From: an uncultured Clostridia bacterium
Lineage (GTDB): Bacteria > Bacillota > Clostridia > UBA1381 > UMGS1253
NCBI GenBank assembly: GCA_934456295.1
Contig: CAKSHB010000003.1
Coordinates: 29,575 to 93,574 of the forward strand
Direction of reading: 5' to 3'
Length of the DNA: 64,000 nucleotides
Shown in pieces: positions 45,462-54,669 of this stretch (position 1 is its first letter; each line of letters opens with the position of its first letter). A model generated the notes under the pieces. That model was not told the origin of the DNA and did no database searches. It was given only the letters and a program-made list of their open reading frames with translations. The position numbers were made by a program, and so were the translations under genes.

Positions 45462-45650
45462 ATGGCAAAGTGTGATTTGTGCGGCAAGGGTGTTACTTTC
45501 GGAATAAAAGTAAGTCACTCGCATAGAAGAAGCAACCGTGCATGGAAGCCGAACGTGAGAACGGTTAAGGCTGTTGTGAACGGAAACCGCAAGACAATGC
45601 ATGTATGCAGCAGATGTCTGCGTTCGGGCAAGGTTGAAAGAGCCGTTTGA
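45462..45650 (+). CDS. rpmB: 50S ribosomal protein L28
   Basis: A 62-residue L28 of the zinc-binding type. It has CDLCGKG at residues 4-10 and CSRCLRSG near the C-terminus, and the SHSHRRSNRAWKPN core. AGGAGGTG precedes the ATG. A strong terminator follows, so it is a single-gene unit. Confidence 0.97.
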   Translation: MAKCDLCGKGVTFGIKVSHSHRRSNRAWKPNVRTVKAVVNGNRKTMHVCSRCLRSGKVERAV

Positions 45651-45682
45651 TTTTGGTTAAAATGTATTTTTAACAAAAAAAT

Positions 45683-45717
45683 AATCCGCACGGATATCCG
45701 CGCGGATTATTTTTTTG
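45683..45717 (+). terminator. terminator of rpmB
   Basis: AATCCGCaCGGATATCCGcGCGGATT hairpin followed by seven T. Confidence 0.92.
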
Positions 45718-45752
45718 CGCCGACTTTTGTAAAAGGCGCAAAGGAGTGTCTG

Positions 45753-45796
45753 AGCCGCCCCGACAGGGGGTATTATACGTTTGCGGCAGGGCGGCT
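45753..45796. repeat. GC-rich inverted repeat near the small Cys-rich gene
   Basis: AGCCGCCC (45753-45760) and GGGCGGCT (45789-45796) form a perfect 8-bp stem with a 28-base loop; on the plus strand TTTT follows. It lies downstream of the small minus-strand peptide gene and might be part of its terminator or of a short RNA. Confidence 0.4.
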
Positions 45797-45846
45797 TTTC
45801 ATATGAAACGATTTATTATGCTTATCAGAGGTTTTGGGTAAAGCGA

Positions 45847-45945
45847 TTAGTCGTTACAGCAGCAGCAAACGATGATGAGGATAAGGATTATCCAAAGAAT
45901 CCAGTTACCGCCGTCCTCGCCGCAGCCATTAAAGAAGCAGCCCAT
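45847..45945 (-). CDS. 32-residue Cys-rich hydrophobic peptide
   Basis: A very small gene. The product starts MGCFFNGCGEDGGNW, continues with a single hydrophobic segment (ILWIILILIIV) and ends CCCCND. A strong ribosome binding site (AAAGGAGG) lies seven bases before the ATG, which is the main reason to believe it. The layout, a short polar head followed by one membrane helix and a Cys cluster, resembles the tiny membrane peptides seen in sporulating Firmicutes (YjcZ-like), but no function can be assigned. The plus-strand reading frame across the same bases has no support. Confidence 0.65.
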   Translation of the reverse strand: MGCFFNGCGEDGGNWILWIILILIIVCCCCND

Positions 45946-46101
45946 AATGAAACCTCCTTTCGCCGGTTTTACAAGTCAATCCGAAGAAAATTTTGATGTT
46001 TTCCGTTTTGACTGTTGTAATACCATAATATGACGCGGCATAAATTTGGTTACAAAGGCGGATAAAAATTTTTCAAAAACGGGTAAGACCAAAAATGGCA
46101 T

Positions 46102-46138
46102 AAAAAAGGAGCTCTCCGAAAAAAACGGGAACTCCCTG
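46102..46138 (-). terminator. terminator of the unknown membrane protein gene
   Basis: On the minus strand GGAGTTCCCG and CGGAGAGCTCC pair with a mismatch around a T-rich loop, followed by TTTTTT. It lies just after the stop of the gene ending at 46160. Confidence 0.7.
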
Positions 46139-46159
46139 CGCTATGATATTCATGAAATG

Positions 46160-46654
46160 TCAGCCTTCTATTTTAACGCCCTTCTTATACAAAATCGACA
46201 GCAGCTTTTCACTCGGCTCAAACTTAAGCTTATAAACCTTTCCGCCGTCGCGGAAAAAGCAGACATAAGTATTTGCCGATGAAAGCGACTTTTTCGCATT
46301 ATAGCGCCCGTCACATTTACCGTGTTTTGCCGAAGACTTGCTGTGGAACGATATATAGTCGATTGAGTCGATATATATTTTCACAATGAGCTTTTCGTTG
46401 TCACCGAGCTGCGATGAGATAATAAGCTCGTTTCCGACAATCGAATATTCATAGTTTGAAATAACATTGCGCACCAGAATATACACACCCGATGCGGCAA
46501 TCAGTATGACCGCAAGCTGAAACAGCGAACTGTACGGCAAATTAAAATACATGATGGCAGAATCAACCGCCCCCATAAGCAGCAGTGCGCTGCCGATTAT
46601 GCCGATTACCAAAAATATAGTTTTGCCTATAGGCTTCACATTTTCTTTATACAT
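46160..46654 (-). CDS. unknown membrane protein with two N-terminal helices
   Basis: A 164-residue protein. Two hydrophobic segments lie at about residues 12-32 (TIFLVIGIIGSALLLMGAV) and 43-62 (LFQLAVILIAASGVYILV), followed by a soluble domain with alternating beta-like strands (YEYSIVGNELIISSQL, DSIDYISFHSK, YVCFFRDGGKVYKLKF). That shape resembles bacterial PH-like domains on membrane proteins, but I do not recognise the family. The ATG at 46654 has GGAG seven bases upstream. The 37 bases from its start codon upstream are nearly the same as those ahead of the ribbon-helix-helix gene at 56008. Confidence 0.65.
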   Translation of the reverse strand: MYKENVKPIGKTIFLVIGIIGSALLLMGAVDSAIMYFNLPYSSLFQLAVILIAASGVYILVRNVISNYEYSIVGNELIISSQLGDNEKLIVKIYIDSIDYISFHSKSSAKHGKCDGRYNAKKSLSSANTYVCFFRDGGKVYKLKFEPSEKLLSILYKKGVKIEG

Positions 46655-46810
46655 AAAAATCTCCATTCCGCCGCCGTATGCCGGCACAAACAGTAACAAA
46701 TTTTTTTATCCGCAGCATAAAAATTATAATAAAGCGAATAGCTACAAAGCACATCATAACACAATCGGAGAATAAAAACAAGCCCTATTAAAAAAAAGAA
46801 TAAAAATGTG

Positions 46811-46840
46811 TTGATTTACGCATATAAAATGACGTATAAT
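46811..46840 (+). promoter_or_regulatory. promoter of the Lrp-aminotransferase operon
   Basis: TTGATT (46811-46816), 18-base spacer, TATAAT (46835-46840). Confidence 0.55.
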
Positions 46841-46935
46841 ATATATCAAGCATGAATAAAGATATAAAATTCAATAAAAAAGCGAATTTTAGAAAAATCT
46901 GAATTTTGAAAAAATTTGAAAGGCAGGAGATTGTA

Positions 46936-47415
46936 ATGGAACAAATTCTTGAAATTCTGGAGAAAAACAGCAAAATTACGCCGGAGCAGATTGCGGTTAT
47001 GCTGGACGAAAATCCGGCACAGGTTGCCGCCGCCATAAAGCAATATGAGGACGAAGGCGTTATATTGGGATATAAAACGGTTATAAACTGGGAAAAAACG
47101 ATGAAGGAATATATCACGGCTTTTATTGAGCTGAAGGTTGCGCCGCAGTTTGGGGAGGGGTTTGATAAAATTGCAAAAAAAATATATCAGCATGACTGTG
47201 TGACAAGCGTTTATCTGATGAGCGGCGGATTTGACCTTGCGGTATTCATAGAAGGCAAAACGCTCAAAGAGGTATCTTTGTTTGTGTCGGAGAAGCTTGC
47301 GCCGATGGACAGCGTTATCAGCACGGCGACACATTTTATACTGAAAAAATATAAGGACGGGGGAGTTGTATATACGCATGAACCCGACGACGAAAGAAGG
47401 GTGATAACCCTATGA
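46936..47415 (+). CDS. Lrp/AsnC-family transcriptional regulator
   Basis: A 159-residue regulator. An N-terminal winged helix (ILEKNSKITPEQIAVMLDENPAQV) is followed by the RAM/AsnC ligand-binding domain (YITAFIELKVAPQFG, VYLMSGGFDLAVFIEG). The family senses amino acids. Its stop codon overlaps the start of the next gene (ATGA), so regulator and aminotransferase are translationally coupled; control of that enzyme in response to an amino acid is a fair inference. I use the ATG at 46936, after CAGGAG; a TTG at 46906 is the alternative. Confidence 0.88.
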   Translation: MEQILEILEKNSKITPEQIAVMLDENPAQVAAAIKQYEDEGVILGYKTVINWEKTMKEYITAFIELKVAPQFGEGFDKIAKKIYQHDCVTSVYLMSGGFDLAVFIEGKTLKEVSLFVSEKLAPMDSVISTATHFILKKYKDGGVVYTHEPDDERRVITL

Positions 47416-48599
47416 GTAATTTCGATATGAAAAGCGTGATTTCGCCGACGGTGGCAAACATGGCGCCGTCGGGAATACGCAAATTTTTCGATATAGTTGC
47501 TGAAATGAAGGGCGCAATTTCGCTCGGCGTGGGTGAGCCTGACTTTATAACGCCGGCACACATACGTGAGGCGGGCATAACCTCGCTTGAGGACGGACAT
47601 ACCTATTATACGTCGAATGCGGGACTCAGCGAGCTGCGCAAAGAAATTGCACTGTATCTGAAACGTAGATTTGATTTGAGTTATGACGGCGCACATGAGG
47701 TGCTTGTGTCCGTCGGCGGAAGCGAAGCGATAGATTTGGCTTTGCGTGCAGTTATCACGCCGGGAGATGAGGTGCTTATTCCCGAACCGAGCTTTGTGTG
47801 CTATAAGCCGGACACACAGCTTGCGGGCGGTGTCGCGGTTCCTCTCGAAACAAAGGAGGAGGATAACTTTGTTCTGACTGCCGACACACTGCGCCGTGCA
47901 ATAACGGATAAAACAAAGGCGCTCATACTTCCTTATCCCAACAACCCCACCGGCGGAATTATGAAAAAAGAGCATCTTGAGGCGATTGCAAAGGTGCTTG
48001 AGGGGACAAATATAGTTGTAATTTCAGATGAGATATATGCCGAGCTGACATATGGCGAGGAGAGGCATTGTTCAATTGCATCAATCCCGTCAATGCGTGA
48101 GCGCACAGTGATTGTGAGCGGCTTTTCAAAGGCGTATGCCATGACCGGCTGGCGGCTTGGATATGCATGCGGAAATGCGGACATAATTGCTGCCATGACG
48201 AAAATTCATCAGTATGCGATAATGAGTGCGCCGACAACAAGCCAGTATGCGGCGATTGAGGCGCTGAGAAACGGTGACGGCGATATAGAAAAAATGAAAA
48301 CGGAATATAACCGCCGCCGCAGATATATAGTTGACGGCTTCAGAAAGATGGGGCTGAACTGTTTTGAGCCGCTCGGCGCATTTTATGTATTTCCGTGCAT
48401 AAAAAGCACCGGCATGGGTTCGGAGGAGTTCTGCGAAACGCTGCTCCGCGAGGAAAAGGTCGCGGTTGTGCCGGGCAATGCATTCGGAGAAAGCGGCGAG
48501 GGATTTGTGCGCTGTTCGTATGCATATTCGGTCGAAAACATAAAAGAGGCACTTGAGCGTATAGAGCGTTTTGTTAAAAAGGTAAGAGCGGAGAAATAA
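47412..48599 (+). CDS. class I/II pyridoxal-phosphate aminotransferase
   Basis: A 395-residue PLP aminotransferase of the AspC/PatA type. The landmarks are SLGVGEPDF, TSNAGLSELR, YPNNPTGG, DEIYAELTY, the PLP lysine in SGFSKAYAMTGWRLGY and the substrate Arg near RCSYA. Similar proteins act on aromatic, aspartate or diaminopimelate substrates, and the specificity cannot be read here. It is coupled to the Lrp-type gene and followed after 15 bases by an MFS gene in the same direction. Confidence 0.9.
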   Translation: MSNFDMKSVISPTVANMAPSGIRKFFDIVAEMKGAISLGVGEPDFITPAHIREAGITSLEDGHTYYTSNAGLSELRKEIALYLKRRFDLSYDGAHEVLVSVGGSEAIDLALRAVITPGDEVLIPEPSFVCYKPDTQLAGGVAVPLETKEEDNFVLTADTLRRAITDKTKALILPYPNNPTGGIMKKEHLEAIAKVLEGTNIVVISDEIYAELTYGEERHCSIASIPSMRERTVIVSGFSKAYAMTGWRLGYACGNADIIAAMTKIHQYAIMSAPTTSQYAAIEALRNGDGDIEKMKTEYNRRRRYIVDGFRKMGLNCFEPLGAFYVFPCIKSTGMGSEEFCETLLREEKVAVVPGNAFGESGEGFVRCSYAYSVENIKEALERIERFVKKVRAEK

Positions 48600-48614
48600 A
48601 AAGGGGAAAGTCAG

Positions 48615-49820
48615 ATGACAATATTACTGCTGGTCGTTATATATATAGCCTTTGTCGGACTGGGAATACCGGACTCATTGTTCGGCACGGCATGGCCGGC
48701 GATATATCCCGAGCTTAACCTGCCTGTTTCGGCAGCGAACTATGTAACGTTTCTGATAAGCTGCGGTACGGTTTTTTCAAGCCTTATGTCGGCAAGAGTG
48801 ATAAACCGTTTCGGTACGGCAGTTGTTACGGCAGCGAGCACAGCTATGACGGCAGCGGCACTTTTGGGCTTTATGCTTTCAAACAGCCTTGTATGTTTCT
48901 GCCTGCTTGCAATACCGCTCGGACTCGGTGCCGGCGCAGTCGATTCGGGGCTTAACAATTACCTTGCGCTGCATTATAAGGCATCACATATGAGTTATCT
49001 GCATTGCGCCTACGGTGTCGGGGTATCGCTTAGCCCGTACTTGATGTCGGTCGCACTTGCCGGCCCTGAGGGGTGGCGCGGCGGCTATATGTGGGCATTT
49101 ACAATTCAGGCGGTGATTACGGCTGTGACGGTAGTGTCGCTTCCGTTGTGGAAAAAGGTACAAAAGGCAGAGCTTGCGGAAAACACAAATGATACAGGTA
49201 AAAACGCGGACACATGCAATGTGCGCACAGTTGGGTTTGCGGAACTTTTTAAAAATCCGTGTGTGAGAGCGTCGGCGCTGGTGTTTTTCGGCTCATGTTC
49301 GCTTGAGTTTACATGCGGCATATGGGGCAGTACGTTTCTTGTGAATAACTGTGACGTGAGCGTTGAGGCGGCAGCCGCCGCGGTGACATTTTATTATGTC
49401 GGAATGGCGCTGGGCAGATTTTTGTCGGGAGTATTTGCAGATAAAATTTCAAGCGAAAAAATTATAATAATAGGTCAGATTATTACCTTCACGGGTGCGG
49501 CGGCACTTATTTTTCCGATACCGCCGGCAGCCGCAGCGGCAATGCTGTTTTTAATCGGGCTGGGTAATGCGCCGATATTCCCGAACATGATACATCTTAC
49601 GCCGAAAAACTTCGGTGCAGATGTATCACAGTCTGTTGTCGGGGTGCAGATGGCGGCAGCGAATACGGGAATTATGATTATGCCGCCGCTGTTCGGACTT
49701 ATGGCACAGTATATAGGTGTATCGGTGTTTGCGCCGTATTTGCTCGTTCTGTTTGCAATTATGGCGGCAGGGTCGCTGATTTTATCAAAAAGGCAGCGCA
49801 AAAACAGCAAAGGTCTATGA
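48615..49820 (+). CDS. MFS transporter
   Basis: A 401-residue major facilitator with about twelve membrane helices. RVINRFGTAVVTAAS is the loop 2-3 region and IPLGLGAGAVDSGLNNYLALH resembles the helix 4-5 region of the FucP-like group. SGVFADKISSEKIIIIG marks the second half. It probably moves a sugar or other small solute. It follows the aminotransferase closely and may share its transcript. Its stop overlaps that of the convergent germination gene by six bases. Confidence 0.85.
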   Translation: MTILLLVVIYIAFVGLGIPDSLFGTAWPAIYPELNLPVSAANYVTFLISCGTVFSSLMSARVINRFGTAVVTAASTAMTAAALLGFMLSNSLVCFCLLAIPLGLGAGAVDSGLNNYLALHYKASHMSYLHCAYGVGVSLSPYLMSVALAGPEGWRGGYMWAFTIQAVITAVTVVSLPLWKKVQKAELAENTNDTGKNADTCNVRTVGFAELFKNPCVRASALVFFGSCSLEFTCGIWGSTFLVNNCDVSVEAAAAAVTFYYVGMALGRFLSGVFADKISSEKIIIIGQIITFTGAAALIFPIPPAAAAAMLFLIGLGNAPIFPNMIHLTPKNFGADVSQSVVGVQMAAANTGIMIMPPLFGLMAQYIGVSVFAPYLLVLFAIMAAGSLILSKRQRKNSKGL

Positions 49821-51248
49821 CTTTTTCTGTCTTATTTTATTTTTTGTATTAAGATATTCGGGGCGTTTTACAGACAGGTACCTGTTTGTGAAAATGCCCT
49901 TTGCTGCGTCAAGGGGGCTAAAAGGTGCGTATGGGGCAAAATACGGGGTTTTGATTGAGGTGTCGGATATGATAGAGAGCACAAACAGAAAAAGTCCGCA
50001 TATAAGCCCGAAAAGTCCGAAGAGGCTTGTTATGAGTATCAGCCCGAATTTCAGCATGCGCACGGCGTTTGTAAGGTTGTAGTCGGGGGCAATATATGAG
50101 CTCATGAGCGACAATGCCGCCACAACAAGGATGACGGGACTGAATATACCTGCGTCAACGGCTGCCTGACCGACGACGATACCGCCGACAATACCCATGG
50201 CAGAGCCGATGTTGCGCGGTATGCGGATAAGCGATTCGCGCAGAATTTCTATAAGCAGTTCCATCAGTATAACCTCTGTAACAACCGAAAACGGAACTCC
50301 GGCGCGCCCAGATGCAAGCATCATGGAGTAGGCTGTCGGCAGTGCGCCGGCATGAAAGCCCACGAGCGCCATATAAAAAGAGGTGACCGTGGCGGATATG
50401 AATATCGATATTATGCGCAGTATTTTTGAAAATACGGCAAAATATACGTTGTCACATTCATCGTCGCTTGACCATAAAAACTCTATGAGCAGTTTTGGCA
50501 AAATGAGCGCGACGCCGCTTCCGTCAAGAATGAGCACGATTTTGCCCTCAAGCATTGCTCCGCATGCGATGTCTGAGCGCTGTTCAAGCCCTGCCTGGGG
50601 GAAAAGGGCAAATTTTTTGTCGTTTAAAAACCATTGCAGCTTTGCCGATTCCATAATACCGTCAACATTGATTGTTTCGATGCGCTTTCTGATTGTGTCA
50701 ACATATTCGTCATTTGCAATATCGCCGATGTATGCCATAAGCAGCGAGGTTTTTGTGCGGCGGCCGATTGTGTGGGTTTCAAGCTTCAGAGAGGGGTCTT
50801 GTATGCGGTAGCGTATGAGCGATATGTTTGCGTCAAGATTTTCCGTGAAGGAGTCCTTTGCACCCCATATGGAGTAGTTTAGCTCTGAGGCGGCAGGAGA
50901 GGTTCTCTCGACTTTTTTTAAATTTATTTCGATTGCCGCCGTATCATTTTCAAAAAGCACCGCCGTCATACCTGCCAGAACGCGTTCACGCACTGTCTGT
51001 TCGTCATATATAAGTTTGCAGTCGTCGGAGGTTATTACGGAATGCATGACATATTCCGCGCTGAGCGAGCTGTCGGAAAAATGCTTTTGCAGCGGCCTTA
51101 TGACGCTGAGTGTGAGAAGGTCGATATCGTTTAACTGTTTTACATATATTATATATATTTCGCCGTATGTGCCCTTCAGCGTACGCATAGTGACGAAGTT
51201 GTTTTGCTTCATGTCGCTGCATATCTTTTTTGCATTCGTTATTGCCAT
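49815..51248 (-). CDS. gerA: spore germination protein, GerA family (A subunit)
   Basis: The A subunit of a germinant receptor, found in the inner membrane of spores, 477 residues. A large N-terminal soluble domain (about residues 1-240, with NDIDLLTLSVIRPL and RTKTSLLMAYIGDIAND) is followed by membrane helices with the GerA signatures FHAGALPTAYSMMLASGRAGVPF, IRIPRNIGSAMGIVGGIVVGQAAVDAG and SYIAPDYNL. It is the last gene of the operon. GAGGTAA lies upstream of the ATG. Confidence 0.95.
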   Translation of the reverse strand: MAITNAKKICSDMKQNNFVTMRTLKGTYGEIYIIYVKQLNDIDLLTLSVIRPLQKHFSDSSLSAEYVMHSVITSDDCKLIYDEQTVRERVLAGMTAVLFENDTAAIEINLKKVERTSPAASELNYSIWGAKDSFTENLDANISLIRYRIQDPSLKLETHTIGRRTKTSLLMAYIGDIANDEYVDTIRKRIETINVDGIMESAKLQWFLNDKKFALFPQAGLEQRSDIACGAMLEGKIVLILDGSGVALILPKLLIEFLWSSDDECDNVYFAVFSKILRIISIFISATVTSFYMALVGFHAGALPTAYSMMLASGRAGVPFSVVTEVILMELLIEILRESLIRIPRNIGSAMGIVGGIVVGQAAVDAGIFSPVILVVAALSLMSSYIAPDYNLTNAVRMLKFGLILITSLFGLFGLICGLFLFVLSIISDTSIKTPYFAPYAPFSPLDAAKGIFTNRYLSVKRPEYLNTKNKIRQKKS

Positions 51249-51299
51249 AGTCTTTTACCTCGGTATTATAATTTTCGTCTGAAGTTTCCGTGCCGGGAT

Positions 51300-52394
51300 T
51301 TACCTTGCGGAAATGATTTTCACTTTATCTGTCGAAACCTGCACCGAGAAAGCCATGTCCGAAATAATGCTTTGCCAGTCAAGAGTATCAAATTTGCTGC
51401 GGTTTTTGCGCTGATATGATTTATGCAGCTTCAGAAAATCACAGCCGTACTGTTTTGCTGCGGCAAAAATTTCATTTACCTCGTCTGATATAATCTCCTC
51501 AGTGCGTGATTTTATATATTCGGCGCTGCCTTCGGCGGCTGTGCCGGATTTCGGCGGTGTGACGGTTATATCAAAAAGGAGCGATATGTCCGCGTGAAGT
51601 GTGCCGCCGTACTTATAAACGTCAATGTATCTTTTTTTCATGTCCGTTTTCACCGAATACATGCTTTCGTTTGATACAGCTATGTTGTAGCTGCCTTTTG
51701 CGGATTTGCCGGTGATATAATTGAGCGATGTGCCTTTTGCGGCGCCAAGTGATCCGATTTTTCTGTCATGGTTAAATATACTGTAGCCCGATACACTCAT
51801 AACGTCATCATTTATTTCGATATCGGGCACGGCAAAACCGACCTGACGGTATGCGCGTGCCTCCCATATGTCGGAAAGTGTGCAGCCCGTCATCATTTCC
51901 TCACCGCCGAGCGTGTGCACGATGCTTTCGGCGGCAAATCCGCCCGAAAAGTCGTTTACGGCTTTAAAGCCGACTATAAGGCGCGGGTCGGACGATGATG
52001 TGAACACATTTACGCTTGACCTGCAATCGGGAAGCGTGCTTATATAGTCAAAAAACTCGCCGCAGCCTTCGCGCGCATAGCTCTCGCCTATCACAACCGC
52101 ACGCATGCCGCCGTAAAAAAGTGTGTGGTCGGCACTCGTGCGCAGCGATTGTATGGCGCCGGGCAGAGTCGGGGCGCGTGCTCCGATGTAGTTCACGGGG
52201 TTATCTGCCATGCTGTCTGACAGACTGCGCACATTTGCCACACCGCCGCCAAGGAGAATGTCATCATCGATTTTGCAGACAAAATGCGATGTGAGTATGT
52301 CCATGTTTTCAAGCTCGGTGTAACCTGTGCATGAACAAAGGGGCAAAAGAAGCGTGGCAGCGGCGCATACGATAAAGATCTTATACTTTCCCAT
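51300..52394 (-). CDS. gerC: Ger(x)C-family germination lipoprotein (C subunit)
   Basis: A 364-residue lipoprotein subunit of the germinant receptor. The signal ends in the lipobox LCSC with the lipid Cys near residue 23. GYTELENMDILTSHF follows at once, as in GerC proteins. The C-terminal region (EEIISDEVNEIFAAAKQYGCDFLKL) is the most conserved part of the family. GGAGGTG precedes the ATG, which overlaps the end of the GerB-type gene by 14 bases. Confidence 0.93.
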   Translation of the reverse strand: MGKYKIFIVCAAATLLLPLCSCTGYTELENMDILTSHFVCKIDDDILLGGGVANVRSLSDSMADNPVNYIGARAPTLPGAIQSLRTSADHTLFYGGMRAVVIGESYAREGCGEFFDYISTLPDCRSSVNVFTSSSDPRLIVGFKAVNDFSGGFAAESIVHTLGGEEMMTGCTLSDIWEARAYRQVGFAVPDIEINDDVMSVSGYSIFNHDRKIGSLGAAKGTSLNYITGKSAKGSYNIAVSNESMYSVKTDMKKRYIDVYKYGGTLHADISLLFDITVTPPKSGTAAEGSAEYIKSRTEEIISDEVNEIFAAAKQYGCDFLKLHKSYQRKNRSKFDTLDWQSIISDMAFSVQVSTDKVKIISAR

Positions 52395-53472
52395 GCTTTC
52401 GCACCTCCGATAAAATCAGTATAATAATGGGAAAAATAAAGACAAGCGCTGTTCCTGCGGTTTTGCATAAGGCTGTCATGCAGCCGAACGCCTGCGATAT
52501 GCCGGACATTGTGTTTGCCAGAATAAATACTGCCGCCGCGATAATGTACGCACAGGTGCGCGTGCTTTTTTCGCCGAACTTTCTTTTTAGGTACACATGC
52601 GGAATTGAGCATATACAGCATGAGGCAGGGAGCAGCAGAAGCGTCCATGTTATGATGAAAATAATGTCGGCACGCTGTATAAATGTAAAGCGCGATATGT
52701 CAAAGGCTTTCATTGAAAGAAGCATTGCATCGGGATACAGAGCTGTCTGCACAGGTCCGAGCGCCGATATGCATGCTTCGCATATCAAAACGAGCACAGC
52801 TCCGGCAAACAGGACAGAGCCGGCAGACACCAAAACGCTGTGTTTGTTTTGGCTGCTCTGCGGTATTATTGCAAGGACGCCTATGCCGAAGAAGAAGGGC
52901 GAACACCGGGTGAGCGCGCTTAAAAGCCCGTTTTGCACAACCTCCGGCTCCGCTAGTGGCTCAAGGTTTGATGTATCGCCGTAAAATACCATAACAGCGC
53001 GGATTGTTATGAGCGTAAATACGGTTATTGCGCCGAGAAAGCCTGTAAGACGTATTATGCTTGTGAAGTTTTTTGACATTGCGGCTGCACATGTAAAGCA
53101 AATCAGCGCCGAAATGAGGCGATAGCTCGTATTTGGAAGAATCCATGCCGAAACGATATGCGAAAAATACGAAACGGTAAGTCCCGAGAATATCAGGTAA
53201 AACAGCGCAAAAAGAAACGAGAAAATTTCTCCTGCGGCTCTGCCGGCAGCTTTTACGGATATATCATACAGTGTTGCACCTTCGTTTCGGCGCATGATGA
53301 AACATAAAATAAGCGCGCCTATGCAAAAAATAACCGAATTTGCGGCAGCAGCGAGCCATGCGCCTGTGGAAAGCTCAGCGGCGCCGGTGTGGGCAATTCC
53401 GAAAATTCCGATGCCGAGTACCGAAATCAGGCACATGAAAAATATTTGTCTGTCATATACAAATGATTTCAT
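52381..53472 (-). CDS. gerB: GerB-family germination permease-like protein (B subunit)
   Basis: A 363-residue integral membrane protein of the APC-like GerB family, with about ten hydrophobic segments. It starts DRQIFFMCLISVLGIGIF and has DISVKAAGRAAGEIFSFLFALFYLIFSG, typical of the family. It probably binds the germinant. It is the first gene of the operon, giving the order B-C-A on the minus strand, which differs from the classic A-B-C. GGAGG lies directly before the ATG. Confidence 0.92.
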   Translation of the reverse strand: MKSFVYDRQIFFMCLISVLGIGIFGIAHTGAAELSTGAWLAAAANSVIFCIGALILCFIMRRNEGATLYDISVKAAGRAAGEIFSFLFALFYLIFSGLTVSYFSHIVSAWILPNTSYRLISALICFTCAAAMSKNFTSIIRLTGFLGAITVFTLITIRAVMVFYGDTSNLEPLAEPEVVQNGLLSALTRCSPFFFGIGVLAIIPQSSQNKHSVLVSAGSVLFAGAVLVLICEACISALGPVQTALYPDAMLLSMKAFDISRFTFIQRADIIFIITWTLLLLPASCCICSIPHVYLKRKFGEKSTRTCAYIIAAAVFILANTMSGISQAFGCMTALCKTAGTALVFIFPIIILILSEVRKHGKV

Positions 53473-53615
53473 AGCTCCTCCAAAAAGATAGGATATGAAT
53501 ATACTGTCCGAAAAGACAAAAAATATGTATAAATGCAGACGCTTAAAGCTTTAAAAATTTTAAAATGTGTGATACAATATAAAAATAAAAGATAATATGG
53601 AAGGTGTGACCGGTT

Positions 53616-54461
53616 ATGAAAACGGCGGTAGTGGGACTTGGACTGATAGGAGGTTCCGTTGCAAGACGGCTGAGGGGTTTTCGCGGCACAAAAATTGCCG
53701 CGTGCGATACGGATACGGAAACGCTTGCTCTTGCAAAGACTGACGGGGTGATTGATGAGGGAAGCACACATGCGGATATCATATCCGATGCGGATTTTAT
53801 AATACTGTGCATGTATCCGCAGCTTAATATTGATTTTGTGCGTGAGAATTTGTGCCGTATAAAGTCCGGCGCGGTCATATGCGATGTGTCGGGCATAAAG
53901 GGCTATATAACAAAAGAAATCGCAAAATTTTTGCCGCATAATATTGATTTTGTTGGCGCACACCCTATGGCAGGGCGTGAGGTCAGCGGATATAAAAGCT
54001 CTACGGATACGCTGTTTGACAATGCTTCGTTTATAATAACGCCGACGGAGTCAAACCGTCCCGAGAGCATTGCGCTTGTGCGCGAGTTTGCGTCATATAT
54101 AGGCTGCCGCCATGTTGTGACGACATCGCCTGAGGAGCACGACGAGATGATTGCATATACAAGCCAGCTTATGCATGTTGTTGCGGCGGCTCTGTGTGAT
54201 AATCCGATGCTGGAGAGGTCGGCGTGCTTCAGTGCGGGAAGCCTGCGCGACTGTACCCGTGTGGCGGTGCTGAATGAGAAAATGTGGAGCGAGCTGTTTT
54301 GTGAAAACAGTACTGCGCTTTGCAAAAGGATTGATGAAATGCAGCAGAGTCTTGAAAAGATAAAAACGGCTGTTGCGGCAGAGGACAGAGAGGAACTTGA
54401 GAAGATTATGCGCCGTGTTACGGAAAGAAAGAAAAAATATCTTATGGAGCAGTCGAAGTGA
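53616..54461 (+). CDS. tyrA: prephenate dehydrogenase
   Basis: Oxidises prephenate to 4-hydroxyphenylpyruvate in tyrosine synthesis. The 281 residues have the NAD-binding motif VGLGLIGGSVAR at the start, DVSGIKGYI and the substrate-binding GAHPMAGREVSGY with its catalytic His. C-terminal helices (LEKIKTAVAAEDREELEKIM) complete the dimer domain; there is no ACT domain or chorismate mutase fusion. GGAAGGTG precedes the ATG. The next gene, ilvE, has its own promoter. Confidence 0.94.
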   Translation: MKTAVVGLGLIGGSVARRLRGFRGTKIAACDTDTETLALAKTDGVIDEGSTHADIISDADFIILCMYPQLNIDFVRENLCRIKSGAVICDVSGIKGYITKEIAKFLPHNIDFVGAHPMAGREVSGYKSSTDTLFDNASFIITPTESNRPESIALVREFASYIGCRHVVTTSPEEHDEMIAYTSQLMHVVAAALCDNPMLERSACFSAGSLRDCTRVAVLNEKMWSELFCENSTALCKRIDEMQQSLEKIKTAVAAEDREELEKIMRRVTERKKKYLMEQSK

Positions 54462-54542
54462 CAGGCGTCTTTGTATAAAACACATTTACGGCTGTGCGCG
54501 GCATGTGAAGTTAACAAAGCTTGCTTTTTTGTTGAAACCTGC

Positions 54543-54571
54543 TTTACAAGACGCGTATTATTTGCTATAAT
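54543..54571 (+). promoter_or_regulatory. promoter of ilvE
   Basis: TTTACA (54543-54548), 17-base spacer, TATAAT (54566-54571), leaving a leader of about 90 bases. Confidence 0.65.
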
Positions 54572-54669
54572 TATATAAGAACGGATTATGGAAATTGTTA
54601 CCTTTGGAAAAATTTCCTATACCGGCATTAAACCAATATATGAAAAATATATGAAAGGAAATGGGCAGT

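Noticed and set aside
45781..45996. A 71-codon plus-strand frame over the small peptide gene
   Set aside because: No ribosome binding site, and the opposite strand has a strong one with a sensible membrane peptide.
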